DNA of 42,020 nt from UBA1425 sp045537495 (GTDB lineage: Bacteria; Bacillota; Clostridia; Oscillospirales; Acutalibacteraceae). The translations under genes were made by a program, and so were the position numbers. The notes under the pieces are model-generated. The model had not been told where the DNA came from and did no database searches. It was given only the letters and a program-made list of their open reading frames with translations. This document shows, one piece after another, positions 7,232-16,758 of the stretch; the first letter of the stretch is position 1, and each line of letters opens with the position of its first letter. The stretch covers positions 1-42,020 of the forward strand of contig JAZSPN010000117.1 in NCBI GenBank assembly GCA_045537495.1, in the 5' to 3' direction.

Positions 7232-10057
7232 TTAACGTAAAACTTTTTTGAGATACTGCCCCGTGAGTGAATCGGGGTTTTCCGCCACTTCTTCGGGGGT
7301 GCCGTAGGCGACTATTTCTCCGCCTCTGTCACCGCCGTTAGGTCCGAGATCAATTACGGTGTCCGCCGTCTTTATAACATCAAGGTTATGCTCAATGACA
7401 ACAACCGTATTACCCACATCGACAAACGACTGCAAAACATTGATAAGCCTGTGGACATCCGCCGTATGAAGTCCCGTCGTCGGCTCGTCAAGAACATAGA
7501 TCGTTCTTCCCGTGGGGCGTTTGGAAAGCTCCGTTGCAAGCTTGACGCGCTGTGCTTCTCCGCCCGAAAGAGTTGTTGATGACTGTCCGAGTTTTACATA
7601 TCCGAGTCCCACATCGAACAGCGTTTTGAGCTTTCTGTGTATCTTCGGTATCGGTGCAAAGAATTCAAGGCTCTCCTCAACCGTCATTTCAAGCACATCG
7701 TAAATCGACTTGCCCTTGTACTTTACTTCAAGCGTTTCTCTGTTGTAACGTGCGCCCTTACAGACTTCGCACGGAACATAAATATCGGGCAGGAAGTGCA
7801 TCGATATTTTCAGAATTCCGTCACCCTGACACGCTTCGCAACGTCCACCCTTGACATTGAAAGAAAACCTTCCTCCGCTGTAACCTCTGCGTTTCGCATC
7901 AGTCGTCTGTGCAAACAATTCTCTGATATCGCTGAACACGCCCGTATACGTTGCCGGGTTGGATCTCGGTGTTCTTCCGATGGGCGACTGGTCGATGTTG
8001 ATTATTTTATCAAGATTTTCAATACCCTTTATCTCTTTGTGATTTCCCGGAATCTTCCTTGCTCCGTTCAGCTCCACCGCAAGCTTTTTGTGCAGAATTT
8101 CATTGACAAGCGAGGATTTACCGCTTCCCGAAACTCCCGTCACACAGATAAATTCTCCGAGAGGAAATCTGACATCAATATTTTTCAGATTGTTTTCCGA
8201 TGCTCCGATAATCTCAAGAAACGCTCCGTTTCCCGTTCTTCTCTTTTCGGGAACGGGGATTTTCTTTTTGCCCGACATATACTGCCCCGTAAGTGATTCT
8301 TCACAGGCAATTATCTCTTGTGCCGTTCCCTGACATACAACGTGTCCTCCGTGCACACCCGCACCGGGCCCTATGTCAACTATGTGATCGGCCGCAAACA
8401 TCGTTTCCTCGTCGTGTTCGACAACTATAAGCGTATTTCCGAGATCACGGAGTCTGTACAGCGTATCGATAAGCTTTGCATTGTCGCTCTGATGAAGTCC
8501 TATACTCGGCTCATCAAGAATATACAAAACCCCCATAAGCGACGATCCTATCTGTGTCGCAAGACGGATTCTCTGGGCTTCGCCTCCCGATAAAGTTCCC
8601 GATGAGCGTGACAGCGTAAGATAATCAAGACCTACACTGACAAGGAAATTCATACGCTCACGTATCTCTTTTATAATAAGACGCGCTATCTGCATATCTC
8701 TTTTTGAAAGCTCCAGCGAATCAATAAACGACAGCGCCCTTACTACCGAAAGATTTGTAAATTCATAGATGTTGAGTCCGCCTACCGTCACGCTCATTGA
8801 TTCGGGTTTAAGTCGTGCCCCCTTACATTCGGGACAGTTCTGCGCCGTCATAACCTGCTCTATATCGTAACGCGACCAGTCGCTCGAGGTCTCTCTGTAT
8901 CTTCTTTCAAGATTGTTTATTATTCCCTCGAACTCCGCCGAATACGTTCCGCTTCCGTATTCGTTCTGCCTTGTAAGCGTTATTTTCTTCCCCTTTGTTC
9001 CGTAAAGAACGGCATTGAGCGCCTCTTTTGAAAGCTCACATATCGGGGTATCCACGGTGAAGCCGTAATGCTTCAGAACACCTTCGATATACATTCTCGA
9101 TATCGTTCCCGCATCGGTCGATGACCATCCGCTCGCATGAATGGCTCCTTCTCTGACGGAAAGCTTTTTGTCGGGAATGACAAGATCGGGATCAACCTTC
9201 ATGAAGATTCCGAGTCCCGTACACTTCGGGCACGCTCCGAACGGATTGTTGAACGAAAACATTCTCGGTTCAAGCTCTCCGAGGCTTATTCCGTGTTCGG
9301 GGCAAGCATAATTCAGCGAAAAAAGAATCTCCTCCTGTCCCACAACATCAAGCAAAAGCAGTCCTTCGGAGAGTGATGTTGCCGTTTCGACAGAATCGGT
9401 AAGACGGCTTCTGATATCCTCTTTTACAACTAATCTGTCTACAATAACCTCGATATTGTGCTTCTTGTTTTTTTCAAGAGTTATCGTTTCGGAAAGATCG
9501 TAAATTATACCGTCAATACGCACACGGACAAAACCGCTTTTACGTATGGATTCAAGCTCTTTCACATATTCGCCCTTCCGTCCTCTGACTATCGGCGACA
9601 AAAGCTGAATCTTCGTCTGTTCGGGATACTGCATTATCTTTTTCACGATATCATCAATCGTCTGACGCTTTATCTCGCGTCCGCATTCGGGACAGTGCGG
9701 AATTCCGACTCTCGCATATAAAAGTCTGAGATAATCGTATATCTCCGTCACCGTACCCACCGTCGAACGCGGATTCTTCGACGTCGTTTTCTGGTCTATC
9801 GAAATCGCGGGGGAAAGTCCGTCTATCGAATCAACATCCGGCTTTTCCATCTGTCCGAGAAACTGTCTTGCATACGACGACAGCGACTCCACGTATCTGC
9901 GTTGTCCCTCCGCATATATCGTATCAAAAGCAAGCGATGTTTTTCCCGAACCCGAAAGTCCCGTAAAAACTATCAGCTTATCTCTCGGGATTTCTATATC
10001 AACATTTTTCAGATTGTTTGCACGTGCGCCTTTTATGACAAGCTTATCAAGTGCCAT
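7232..10057 (-). CDS. uvrA: Excinuclease ABC subunit A
   Basis: UvrA (941 residues) is the damage-recognition ATPase of nucleotide excision repair and loads UvrB onto lesions. It has two ABC modules. The first Walker A is GLSGSGKTS near residue 33 and the second is GVSGSGKSS. Both signature motifs LSGGEAQR are present. The zinc-binding segments are visible as CPEHG...CPKC and as CEACQGDG...CEVCKG. The start at 10057 is chosen over the ATG two codons earlier because AAGGAG lies about 10 bases upstream of it and only 4 from the other. The uvrB stop is 18 bases upstream, so the two form one operon. The length is normal and all motifs are intact. Confidence 0.97.
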   Translation of the reverse strand: MALDKLVIKGARANNLKNVDIEIPRDKLIVFTGLSGSGKTSLAFDTIYAEGQRRYVESLSSYARQFLGQMEKPDVDSIDGLSPAISIDQKTTSKNPRSTVGTVTEIYDYLRLLYARVGIPHCPECGREIKRQTIDDIVKKIMQYPEQTKIQLLSPIVRGRKGEYVKELESIRKSGFVRVRIDGIIYDLSETITLEKNKKHNIEVIVDRLVVKEDIRSRLTDSVETATSLSEGLLLLDVVGQEEILFSLNYACPEHGISLGELEPRMFSFNNPFGACPKCTGLGIFMKVDPDLVIPDKKLSVREGAIHASGWSSTDAGTISRMYIEGVLKHYGFTVDTPICELSKEALNAVLYGTKGKKITLTRQNEYGSGTYSAEFEGIINNLERRYRETSSDWSRYDIEQVMTAQNCPECKGARLKPESMSVTVGGLNIYEFTNLSVVRALSFIDSLELSKRDMQIARLIIKEIRERMNFLVSVGLDYLTLSRSSGTLSGGEAQRIRLATQIGSSLMGVLYILDEPSIGLHQSDNAKLIDTLYRLRDLGNTLIVVEHDEETMFAADHIVDIGPGAGVHGGHVVCQGTAQEIIACEESLTGQYMSGKKKIPVPEKRRTGNGAFLEIIGASENNLKNIDVRFPLGEFICVTGVSGSGKSSLVNEILHKKLAVELNGARKIPGNHKEIKGIENLDKIINIDQSPIGRTPRSNPATYTGVFSDIRELFAQTTDAKRRGYSGGRFSFNVKGGRCEACQGDGILKISMHFLPDIYVPCEVCKGARYNRETLEVKYKGKSIYDVLEMTVEESLEFFAPIPKIHRKLKTLFDVGLGYVKLGQSSTTLSGGEAQRVKLATELSKRPTGRTIYVLDEPTTGLHTADVHRLINVLQSFVDVGNTVVVIEHNLDVIKTADTVIDLGPNGGDRGGEIVAYGTPEEVAENPDSLTGQYLKKVLR

Positions 10058-10075
10058 CAACATCCCTCTCCTTCA

Positions 10076-12034
10076 TTAACTGTTTCTGAGTTTTTCTATC
10101 TTGTCACGAAGATATGCCGCGTGCTCGAATTCAAGTATTTTTGCAGCCGCACGCATCTCCGCCGTAAGTGATGCAATGAGCTTCTCTTTGTCTGCACGGC
10201 TCATGCGCTTCGTGTATTCCTTCTCGTCGGACGGCTTTCCGCTGATTTCCAGAATCTCCCTGACATCCTTTTTGATCGTCCGAGGTATTATTCCGTTTGC
10301 TTCGTTGAAATCACTCTGCTTCTTGCGGCGCCTCTCCGTTTCCGTTATTGCTCTTTCCATCGAATTTGTTACCGTATCGGCATACATGATTACGGTGCCT
10401 TCCGCATTTCTCGCCGCCCGTCCCACCGTCTGTATCAGCGATGTTTCCGAACGCAAAAAGCCCTCTTTATCCGCGTCGAGAATTGCCACAAGCGAAACCT
10501 CGGGAATATCCAGTCCCTCCCGAAGAAGATTGATTCCGACAAGGACATCAAACTCTCCGAGTCTTAAATCTCTGATGATCTGCATACGCTCGATGGTATC
10601 GACATCGTAATGCATATAGCGTACCTTGATGCCGTAATCGGTGAAATAATCCGTAAGATCCTCCGCCATTTTCTTTGTCAGCGTTGTTACGAGAACACGT
10701 TCTTTCTTCTCGACTCTTTCGTTGATCTCGGAAATAAGATCTTCTATCTGACCGTCGGTAGGCTTCACGATAATCTGAGGATCAAGAAGTCCCGTGGGAC
10801 GTATTACCTGTTCGGCAATACGAAGACTCTTTTCCCTTTCAAACTCTCCCGGAGTTGCACTGACAAATATTTTCTGTCCCACTCTCTCATAAAATTCATC
10901 GAACGTCAGAGGTCTGTTGTCGTATGCCGAAGGCAGTCTGAAGCCGAAGCCGACGAGGCTTTCCTTTCTCGAACGGTCGCCTCCGAACATCGCCCTGACC
11001 TGCGGCAGGGTTACATGGGATTCATCGACGAACAAGAGGAAATCATCGGGGAAATAATCGAGAAGCGTAAACGGAGGTGTCCCCGCTTCTCTGCCCGACA
11101 TGACTCTCGAATAATTTTCGATGCCCTTGCAGATTCCCGTTTCACGAAGCATCTCGATATCGTAAACCGTCCTCTGACGTATACGCTGTGCTTCGAGAAG
11201 CTTTCCCTCCGCTTCAAAATGCTCTGCACATTCCGTCATTTCGTTGTAAATTTCGGTAATTGCCTGTTCCATCTTTTCGGGCGCCACGACGTAATGCGAT
11301 GCGGGGTATATCGCAACATGCGACAGCACATTCTTCACTTCGCCCGTCAGCGCATTTATCTCGCTTATTCTGTCGATCTCGTCGCCGAAGAATTCTATTC
11401 TGAACGCATTTTCATTGGAATAAACGGGAAAAATCTCCACCACATCTCCGCGCACTCTGAACTTGTTTCTCGTAAAGCTTACATCGTTTCTGTCGTACTG
11501 TATTTCTATAAGCTTATCGATAAGCTCTTCTCTCGACTTCTCCATACCGGGACGAAGAGAAATAACCATGCTCCTGTAATCGATCGGATCTCCGAGACTG
11601 TAAATACACGAAACACTCGCAACGATGATAACATCGCGGCGCTCCGACAGTGACGACGTCGCCGAGTGACGAAGCTTGTCTATTTCATCGTTTATTGCAG
11701 AATCCTTTTCGATATAAGTATCCGTTGAGGGAATGTACGCTTCGGGCTGATAGTAATCGTAATAGGAAACAAAGTATTCAACCGCGTTGTTCGGAAAGAA
11801 TTCCTTGAATTCTGAGCAAAGCTGTGCCGCCAACGTCTTGTTGTGTGCAAGAATGAGTGTCGGACGGTTGACTTTCTCTATAATATTTGCCATTGTGAAA
11901 GTTTTTCCCGAACCCGTTACACCCAGAAGCGTCTGCTCGGTATAGCCTTTTTTGAGTCCGTCGACAAGCTCATCTATCGCCACGGGCTGATCACCCATCG
12001 GTTTAAAGCTCGATACAAGTTCAAAGTGATCCAC
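10076..12034 (-). CDS. uvrB: Excinuclease ABC subunit B
   Basis: UvrB (652 residues) is the helicase-like core of excision repair; it is loaded by UvrA and recruits UvrC. Walker A is GVTGSGKTF near residue 30. The damage-clamping beta-hairpin region is visible as YYQPEAYIPSTDTYIEKDS. Motif VI reads QTVGRAARN, and the C-terminal UVR domain is EFEHAAYLRDKIEKL. The start is the GTG at 12034, directly after AGGGGGAG. An ATG nine codons upstream would begin before this ribosome site and add residues unlike the family. It heads the uvrB-uvrA operon. A TATAAT box lies at 12104-12099, but no clear -35 box and no GAAC-N4-GTTC SOS operator was found, so LexA control is not supported here. Confidence 0.96.
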   Translation of the reverse strand: MDHFELVSSFKPMGDQPVAIDELVDGLKKGYTEQTLLGVTGSGKTFTMANIIEKVNRPTLILAHNKTLAAQLCSEFKEFFPNNAVEYFVSYYDYYQPEAYIPSTDTYIEKDSAINDEIDKLRHSATSSLSERRDVIIVASVSCIYSLGDPIDYRSMVISLRPGMEKSREELIDKLIEIQYDRNDVSFTRNKFRVRGDVVEIFPVYSNENAFRIEFFGDEIDRISEINALTGEVKNVLSHVAIYPASHYVVAPEKMEQAITEIYNEMTECAEHFEAEGKLLEAQRIRQRTVYDIEMLRETGICKGIENYSRVMSGREAGTPPFTLLDYFPDDFLLFVDESHVTLPQVRAMFGGDRSRKESLVGFGFRLPSAYDNRPLTFDEFYERVGQKIFVSATPGEFEREKSLRIAEQVIRPTGLLDPQIIVKPTDGQIEDLISEINERVEKKERVLVTTLTKKMAEDLTDYFTDYGIKVRYMHYDVDTIERMQIIRDLRLGEFDVLVGINLLREGLDIPEVSLVAILDADKEGFLRSETSLIQTVGRAARNAEGTVIMYADTVTNSMERAITETERRRKKQSDFNEANGIIPRTIKKDVREILEISGKPSDEKEYTKRMSRADKEKLIASLTAEMRAAAKILEFEHAAYLRDKIEKLRNS

Positions 12035-12098
12035 AAAATCTCCCCCTGAATACGCTTTCAAAAGTTAAAAATCCTTGAAAATCTGCCGATTCATAATA

Positions 12099-12104
12099 TT
12101 ATAT
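12099..12104 (-). promoter_or_regulatory. Probable -10 box of uvrBA
   Basis: TATAAT on the minus strand, about 65 bases upstream of the uvrB GTG. The bases at the expected -35 position do not match consensus well, so strength and regulation are uncertain. Confidence 0.45.
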
Positions 12105-12143
12105 CACATCCGTCTTTAAAATAAAAGCCTTAAAAGCAAAAAC

Positions 12144-12178
12144 AAATAACCCCCGTTAAAAACAAGGGTTATTTCGGG
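12144..12178 (-). terminator. Terminator after the DUF378 gene
   Basis: AAATAACCC (12174-12166 read on the minus strand) pairs with 12152-12144. The minus-strand downstream bases are T-rich (GTTTTTGCTTTT). It lies about 14 bases past the DUF378 stop and insulates it from uvrB. Confidence 0.75.
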
Positions 12179-12187
12179 AAAACATAT

Positions 12188-12412
12188 TTACTTTGAAGAA
12201 TCGTCGCCCGCATCGGTAAGCAAAGCACTCTCTCTGAATAAAAGAGAAAGACACCAGACTCCCGCAAGTGCGACAAGCGTATAAATGATACGGCTGACAA
12301 CAGCACCCTGACCGCCGAAAATCCACGCTACCAAATCGAACTGAAAAAGACCGATGCTTCCCCAGTTGAGAGCGCCGATAACAACGAGAATCAGCGATAT
12401 TCTGTCTAACAT
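12188..12412 (-). CDS. DUF378 small membrane protein
   Basis: The 74-residue protein opens MLDRISLILVVIGALNWGSIG, the hallmark of DUF378, and has two membrane helices (about 5-25 and 42-63). These end in SRIIYTLVALAGVW. A short charged tail follows. DUF378 proteins are widespread in Firmicutes and have no established function. The start at 12412 is set by AAGGAG nine bases upstream; an earlier ATG would place that site inside the gene. It follows the secreted orphan gene by 84 bases on the same strand with no obvious terminator between them, so co-transcription is possible. Confidence 0.85.
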   Translation of the reverse strand: MLDRISLILVVIGALNWGSIGLFQFDLVAWIFGGQGAVVSRIIYTLVALAGVWCLSLLFRESALLTDAGDDSSK

Positions 12413-12496
12413 TTCTTTCAACTCCTTATTTACATTTCGCATTTAGTTTTGACACCTTCATGCGTAATATACAAGGAGTAAGAAATTTTTAATTTT

Positions 12497-13255
12497 TTAA
12501 AATGCGGGCTTGATAAATCCTACCTCGAAGGTGTAATCCTCGGCAACATTCTCTATAACGAGAGTGCCTTCCTTTCCGAACAGTATCTTGAAGAAGTTGA
12601 CAATTTCGGAAAAAGCGTCTTTGATATTGCCGTCTTTGATAAAGTCTGCAAATCTGTCACAGGCGTATGTGAACATATTGAATTTTTCGCCGTTAACCTT
12701 CACGAAATAAACGGAATAATTCTCTGCGGGAGAGAATTTGATCGTCGCATCTGCTCCGCCCATAACGCTGACAAGTCCGTCGCCCTGCTGCATCGGGAAG
12801 TTCGATGACACCGAAACGCTTCCTTCACCGACATGGGAATATTCAATATTGTATCTTGACGCATTCTCTGCATATGTTGCAAAAACCGCTTTCGAAGCAT
12901 CAACCGTTATTTCAATCGTGGGCTCCTTGCCGAGAACAACACCGTCACCGTCTACCCATGCAACAAAAGCATAGAAGCTCTCAAGGCCTTCCTTCACCTG
13001 AGTTGTAAGAGTAAATGTTTCGCCCTTTGTGATGTCGAAGATTTTGTTCTGTGAGCCTTCTTCACCCGTGCTGTTTCTCTTAAAATTAACAACAGCAACA
13101 CCCGAGCCGTCTGTGACTGTATTATTTACCGAATACTTGTGTACACCCATTGTAAGTGCATAAACCTTTTCCGCGGCCGCTTCGGCATTTGCACAAATAC
13201 CGAATGCACCGAATGTTAAAATCATACACAAAACAAATGCAAATACTTTTTTCAT
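12497..13255 (-). CDS. Secreted protein of unknown function
   Basis: The 252-residue protein carries a clear signal peptide (MKKVFAFVLCMILTFGAFG, with likely cleavage after ICANA near residue 24). The mature part has two repeated beta-rich stretches of the kind seen in bacterial surface domains (FYAFVAWVDGDGVVLG and the later YNIEYSHVGEGSVSVSS). Together with DASKAVFATYAEN these resemble the hydrophobic-aromatic pattern of InlB-type repeats. The end contains EGTLVIENVAEDYTFEVGF. No enzyme motif, anchor or sorting signal was seen. The start at 13255 follows GGGAGG closely. A near-perfect promoter lies directly upstream, so strong independent expression is expected. Function is unknown. Confidence 0.75.
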   Translation of the reverse strand: MKKVFAFVLCMILTFGAFGICANAEAAAEKVYALTMGVHKYSVNNTVTDGSGVAVVNFKRNSTGEEGSQNKIFDITKGETFTLTTQVKEGLESFYAFVAWVDGDGVVLGKEPTIEITVDASKAVFATYAENASRYNIEYSHVGEGSVSVSSNFPMQQGDGLVSVMGGADATIKFSPAENYSVYFVKVNGEKFNMFTYACDRFADFIKDGNIKDAFSEIVNFFKILFGKEGTLVIENVAEDYTFEVGFIKPAF

Positions 13256-13290
13256 CTTTTTTTCCTCCCAGTTTCCATAGGTTCCCATTT

Positions 13291-13319
13291 ATTATAATTA
13301 CGGATTAACGTTTTGTCAA
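13291..13319 (-). promoter_or_regulatory. Strong sigma-A promoter for the secreted orphan
   Basis: On the minus strand consensus TTGACA (13319-13314) and TATAAT (13296-13291) are 17 bases apart. It starts 8 bases after the stop of the upstream PHP gene, with no visible terminator between. Confidence 0.85.
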
Positions 13320-13326
13320 CCGAGTG

Positions 13327-14490
13327 TTACGATCTTTCTTTTTCTCTTTCAATAAGCTTCCATGTTGCATCGACGAGATGTCTATACTCCGGTTTTGCAA
13401 GCTGCTTGCAGATAAACTGCTGACGCGGAGAATTGATATCCTCGCCCGATATCTCGAAAAATGAGTTATCCTCACAAAGAGCACGTATTCTTTTAAGCTG
13501 TTCGGGAGTGTTTCTTGACGGCATATAAGTTATTGCATCGACGGAAAACTCTTTGAGTACCGACACAAGCTCATCGAGATAACCGTCCTCGAATTTTCCC
13601 GAACGCTTATCTCCCGTGACACTGTTTCCGACATCTCCGAGATATGCGTAGCAAAGAAGGGAGTCCGTCTTTTTTGAAAGCTCCGACAGCTCCGATATGT
13701 GCATACACTCATCTGTTGCCGGAATATATATCCTGTCAACAAACTCCGACTTCAATGCACCGAGAAGGTCGTATTCGAAATACGGGTTATCCTCATCGGA
13801 AAGCTGTTCGGTATGCTTTTGCGAAAGAGGAATCGAAAGCTTTTCCGATACAAATTTCACCGTATCCTTTTTGCCGATAATCTCGACAATTTTCTTGCTC
13901 AGTGCAAAAATTATATGACGTTCCGTAACGCTTCCGCCGTCAGCATACTGTGAAATCGGCAGAACATCTTTATCGAAATCAAGCACGATACCGTCTTTTG
14001 CCGTAACGGAATTGATATTATCTGCCATTTTACGGTTTCTGACGTTCCGTCTTTCACGTAACGGGGCAAAATGCTCCTGAACGGTATTTATCATACCGTG
14101 AGGCACACCGTGAAGCGACATATACGCAAGTCCCCGCTGGTCCTGGTTGTTGATGAATCTGTCCTCCACCGAGGTTGAATCCATTCTGACACGGCACTCG
14201 ATTCCGACAGTCGTTGCAATTCCTGCAATTTCCCCTGCACGTATAAATTCTTCCGCTCCCGCCATGGAGTCGTGATCCATAATTCCGGCTGTCGGCAAGG
14301 TCGCCTTTCTTGCAAACCAGACTGCCGCCGTCGGGGAATACGGGGAGAACGAATAGGTTGTGTGAATGTGGTTGTTTACGAAACATTCGGAAAAAACAGG
14401 TTTTTCCGTTTCCTCTTCAAGGATCGCTTTAAGGTTACTCAGTCTTTCCTCTGCCGTGTCGGCATTGAGCTTTTTCAACACGTCCTTCAT
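13327..14490 (-). CDS. PHP-domain metal-dependent phosphoesterase family protein
   Basis: The 387-residue protein has the first PHP motif HIHTTYS (H41, H43) and the second MDHDSMAG (D72-H73-D74). E98 in VGIECR is the likely third metal ligand. PHP domains bind up to three metals and hydrolyse phosphoesters, as in histidinol phosphatase and polymerase proofreading modules. The usual C-terminal S-x-D-x-H pattern appears here as ISGEDINSPRQQ, so the last histidine ligand is replaced. The start at 14490 follows GAAAGGAAAA. It lies 18 bases after the class II aldolase gene and ends the operon that starts at 16737. The pairing with an aldolase suggests a sugar-phosphate substrate, but this is inference. 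Confidence 0.75.
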   Translation of the reverse strand: MKDVLKKLNADTAEERLSNLKAILEEETEKPVFSECFVNNHIHTTYSFSPYSPTAAVWFARKATLPTAGIMDHDSMAGAEEFIRAGEIAGIATTVGIECRVRMDSTSVEDRFINNQDQRGLAYMSLHGVPHGMINTVQEHFAPLRERRNVRNRKMADNINSVTAKDGIVLDFDKDVLPISQYADGGSVTERHIIFALSKKIVEIIGKKDTVKFVSEKLSIPLSQKHTEQLSDEDNPYFEYDLLGALKSEFVDRIYIPATDECMHISELSELSKKTDSLLCYAYLGDVGNSVTGDKRSGKFEDGYLDELVSVLKEFSVDAITYMPSRNTPEQLKRIRALCEDNSFFEISGEDINSPRQQFICKQLAKPEYRHLVDATWKLIEREKERS

Positions 14491-14508
14491 ATCGGTTTTC
14501 CTTTCACG

Positions 14509-15603
14509 TTATTGAGCCTGCTTCGCTCTGTACGCCTCAACTTCCCAGTTCACGATAAAATCGGTCATTTCCTCCGTCATCGGAAGAGGTCCTCCGAACG
14601 ATCTTGCGTAAACCGCAATTTTCATGGCATCTTTAAAAAGAAGCTGTGCCGTAAGCGCCTGCTTTTCATTATCGGCCACCGCAAAAAATCCTTCGCCCTT
14701 CACGATAACAATTTTCGGCGCATAACCGTGCTTTTCTCTGTATGCCGAGAAAAGCTCTTCAAGCTCTTCTTCACTCTGTGCAAAAACAGGATCCGCCTTG
14801 CAGTAAACTATATGATCGGGAGTAAACGGCTTCATCAGCGGCTCGGCAGCTTCTCTGCTTTTTGAAAACTCAACGCTCTGCTTCGACGTATCATGAACGG
14901 CAACGGCACCGTCGGAGTAAAGCTTTGCTATTTTTTTGCAAAGTTCCTCGTTGCGGGAAACATCACTCTTTGAAAAATCGGGATAATCCCGAAGCTCCGT
15001 GCTTATTTTTTCAAGAACGTTTTCAAGCATTTCTCCGAGTTCGCTTTCCGTATCCGCCGCAAAGAAAACTCCGTGATTCTGCAAAAACAGAAGCTTCGCT
15101 TCCCTGCCGTAAAGCCTCTTGTATTCCGTCATCTTTTCGTTGCAGACCTTTGCAAGGATGTAACCCGGCTTGCAGATATCAACAAAAACCGCTTCGGGGA
15201 ACATTTTCAGGATATCCCTTTTTCCGTCAACCGCACAAGTCATGCCGTTTACGGCGGCGGGATGCAGATGCAGTACATATTTTGTCGAAAAAAGTGCGTG
15301 AAGAAGTGTTTCGACACTCGGACGTTTATTTTCCTGTCCCGGAAGCTTCGCCTCCATCATGTCGGAAAGCGCCAGTGCTTCACGTTCTTTGTCGTTCTCG
15401 GGATACTCTTTTTCCATCATGAGCGACAGCTTTTTTCTGTCCATTTTCACAAATCCGTCGGCAGTTATGGTTCCGAGCGTTGTACCCGATCCTTTGATGT
15501 ACAGTATATCCCTGTCCTTTGCCGAAGTATTTCCGCCTCCCGCAAGAACAAGCTCAGCATCTGAGCCGTATTTGTTCGAAAAAGAAACCAAGGTGTTTAC
15601 CAA
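14509..15603 (-). CDS. Class II aldolase/adducin-family protein
   Basis: This 364-residue protein has the class II aldolase core. GGGNTSAKD near the N-terminus is the phosphate-binding loop. VLHLHPAAVNG gives the H-x-H zinc ligands, and LLFLQNHGVFFAA gives the third histidine. Members cleave sugar phosphates such as fuculose-1-P or rhamnulose-1-P. The overall length resembles the aldolase half of long RhaD-type proteins. The best start is the TTG at 15603, because GGAG lies 9 bases upstream; the ATG at 15612 directly abuts that site. It sits between the propeller-like gene (33-base gap) and the PHP gene. The substrate is not identified, and there is no kinase or isomerase of a known deoxysugar pathway beside it. 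Confidence 0.75.
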   Translation of the reverse strand: MVNTLVSFSNKYGSDAELVLAGGGNTSAKDRDILYIKGSGTTLGTITADGFVKMDRKKLSLMMEKEYPENDKEREALALSDMMEAKLPGQENKRPSVETLLHALFSTKYVLHLHPAAVNGMTCAVDGKRDILKMFPEAVFVDICKPGYILAKVCNEKMTEYKRLYGREAKLLFLQNHGVFFAADTESELGEMLENVLEKISTELRDYPDFSKSDVSRNEELCKKIAKLYSDGAVAVHDTSKQSVEFSKSREAAEPLMKPFTPDHIVYCKADPVFAQSEEELEELFSAYREKHGYAPKIVIVKGEGFFAVADNEKQALTAQLLFKDAMKIAVYARSFGGPLPMTEEMTDFIVNWEVEAYRAKQAQ

Positions 15604-15636
15604 AAAAATCATCTCCTAAGGCAATTCTAACACAGT

Positions 15637-16737
15637 TTATCTGTTTACGCAACGCTCAATAACGGCATCCACGTCTGTTTTGTATATCTTTTTTATAACC
15701 TTTTTTGCATCGAAATATTTTAAAGCTCCCGATTCAAACACGGTATACAGTGCTCCGTCAACATAGTCGGCACCTTCCATAAGTGTCGGCATTTTAATTT
15801 TTGCAATTCTGTTTTCTCTTGACGAAACGTATATCGGAACATCCTTTCCTTTGACGGATACCGTATCACTTTTCCATTTTTCCAAGCGGTCAAACACATA
15901 CAAAACGGAATCGAAATCTCTTCCGTAGGAGGTACTGAAAACAATCTTTCCTTCATCCGTTACCGCCATGCCCTGCACCTGATCGGGTATCGACAGTATC
16001 ATGTCGGGAATCAACTGCTCCGACTCAAAAGCGGTATTCAAGGGCAGCTTGTATCCGCAAGCCCACGCACGGTTTCTGCCGTAATAATGCGATTTATCGA
16101 CCGGACTGTTGCTGTTGTAAAATTCACCGACAAAGAGCATTCCGTCATCCGCACACATAAACGACGCTCTCGTATATGTCTGAAATTTATCGGAAAGACT
16201 CACCGAATGCCTTCTGTCCTCGGCATCAAAAACCTTCATGAGCTCCTGTGCCGACAAGCGGTAAACATAACCCCCCTGTTCAGTGTTTCCTCCCGAGCAT
16301 ATGTATACATCGTCTTCAAAGGATGCTATTCCGCCTGCGTGCCCTTTGTATCCCTTCAGTATTATCTCGCCCGTCAATCCGTCAGACTGTCTGATAAGAT
16401 ATATTCCCGAATCCTGAGAATCCTTATATCCGCTGACGGCGAAACAGTCAATCGCCTCAACGAAACATACCCCTTGCGGAATAAGTCCGTCATCGAGTCC
16501 CGGTACGTCTGCCGATTCCTCGGAATATTCCTTGTAATCGATTCTGTCAAAGCCCAGAGAAAAAATTATGCAGAAATTATTCCACGCATCTCTCAGTGCG
16601 GATAAAACCGTTTCGGCAAACACCGCCGTCTTCGACTCTTTATTTTCGGAAACGGCATATGACGATACGGGAAATATCATGCCGGCAATAAGAATCGTCG
16701 CCATAAAAACAGAAAGCGATTTTTTAAACAAATTCAT
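15637..16737 (-). CDS. Secreted protein with beta-propeller-like repeats
   Basis: The 366-residue protein has a signal peptide (hydrophobic segment about 6-28, ending SSYA). The mature part shows repeated beta-strand blades (FVEAIDCFAVSGYKD, then GIYLIRQSDG, IASFEDDVYICSGG, MADDGMLFVGEFY-like and MAVTDEGKIVFSTSYG segments). This pattern is typical of YncE/SGL-like propellers that read ligands or act as lactonases. No catalytic residues could be assigned. ATG at 16737 follows AAAGGAG. It is the first gene of the operon with the class II aldolase and PHP genes. Its promoter overlaps a palindrome, which suggests repression. A sugar-related extracellular role is inferred from neighbours only. Confidence 0.65.
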   Translation of the reverse strand: MNLFKKSLSVFMATILIAGMIFPVSSYAVSENKESKTAVFAETVLSALRDAWNNFCIIFSLGFDRIDYKEYSEESADVPGLDDGLIPQGVCFVEAIDCFAVSGYKDSQDSGIYLIRQSDGLTGEIILKGYKGHAGGIASFEDDVYICSGGNTEQGGYVYRLSAQELMKVFDAEDRRHSVSLSDKFQTYTRASFMCADDGMLFVGEFYNSNSPVDKSHYYGRNRAWACGYKLPLNTAFESEQLIPDMILSIPDQVQGMAVTDEGKIVFSTSYGRDFDSVLYVFDRLEKWKSDTVSVKGKDVPIYVSSRENRIAKIKMPTLMEGADYVDGALYTVFESGALKYFDAKKVIKKIYKTDVDAVIERCVNR

Positions 16738-16758
16738 TTTTAAACTCCTTTGACATTG

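Noticed and set aside
7637..8296. 219-codon plus-strand frame
   Set aside because: Shadow of uvrA with no ribosome site or recognisable motif.
10610..11653. Long open frame (347 codons) on the plus strand
   Set aside because: It is antisense to the well-conserved uvrB and has no ribosome site; its translation is rich in Arg, Phe and His and matches no family.
12035..12061. Longer uvrB start at an ATG
   Set aside because: The ribosome binding site AGGGGGAG lies between this ATG and the GTG at 12034, so the extra nine codons would include it.
12035..12140. SOS operator upstream of uvrBA
   Set aside because: Looked for GAAC-N4-GTTC on both strands and did not find it; only a -10 box is visible.
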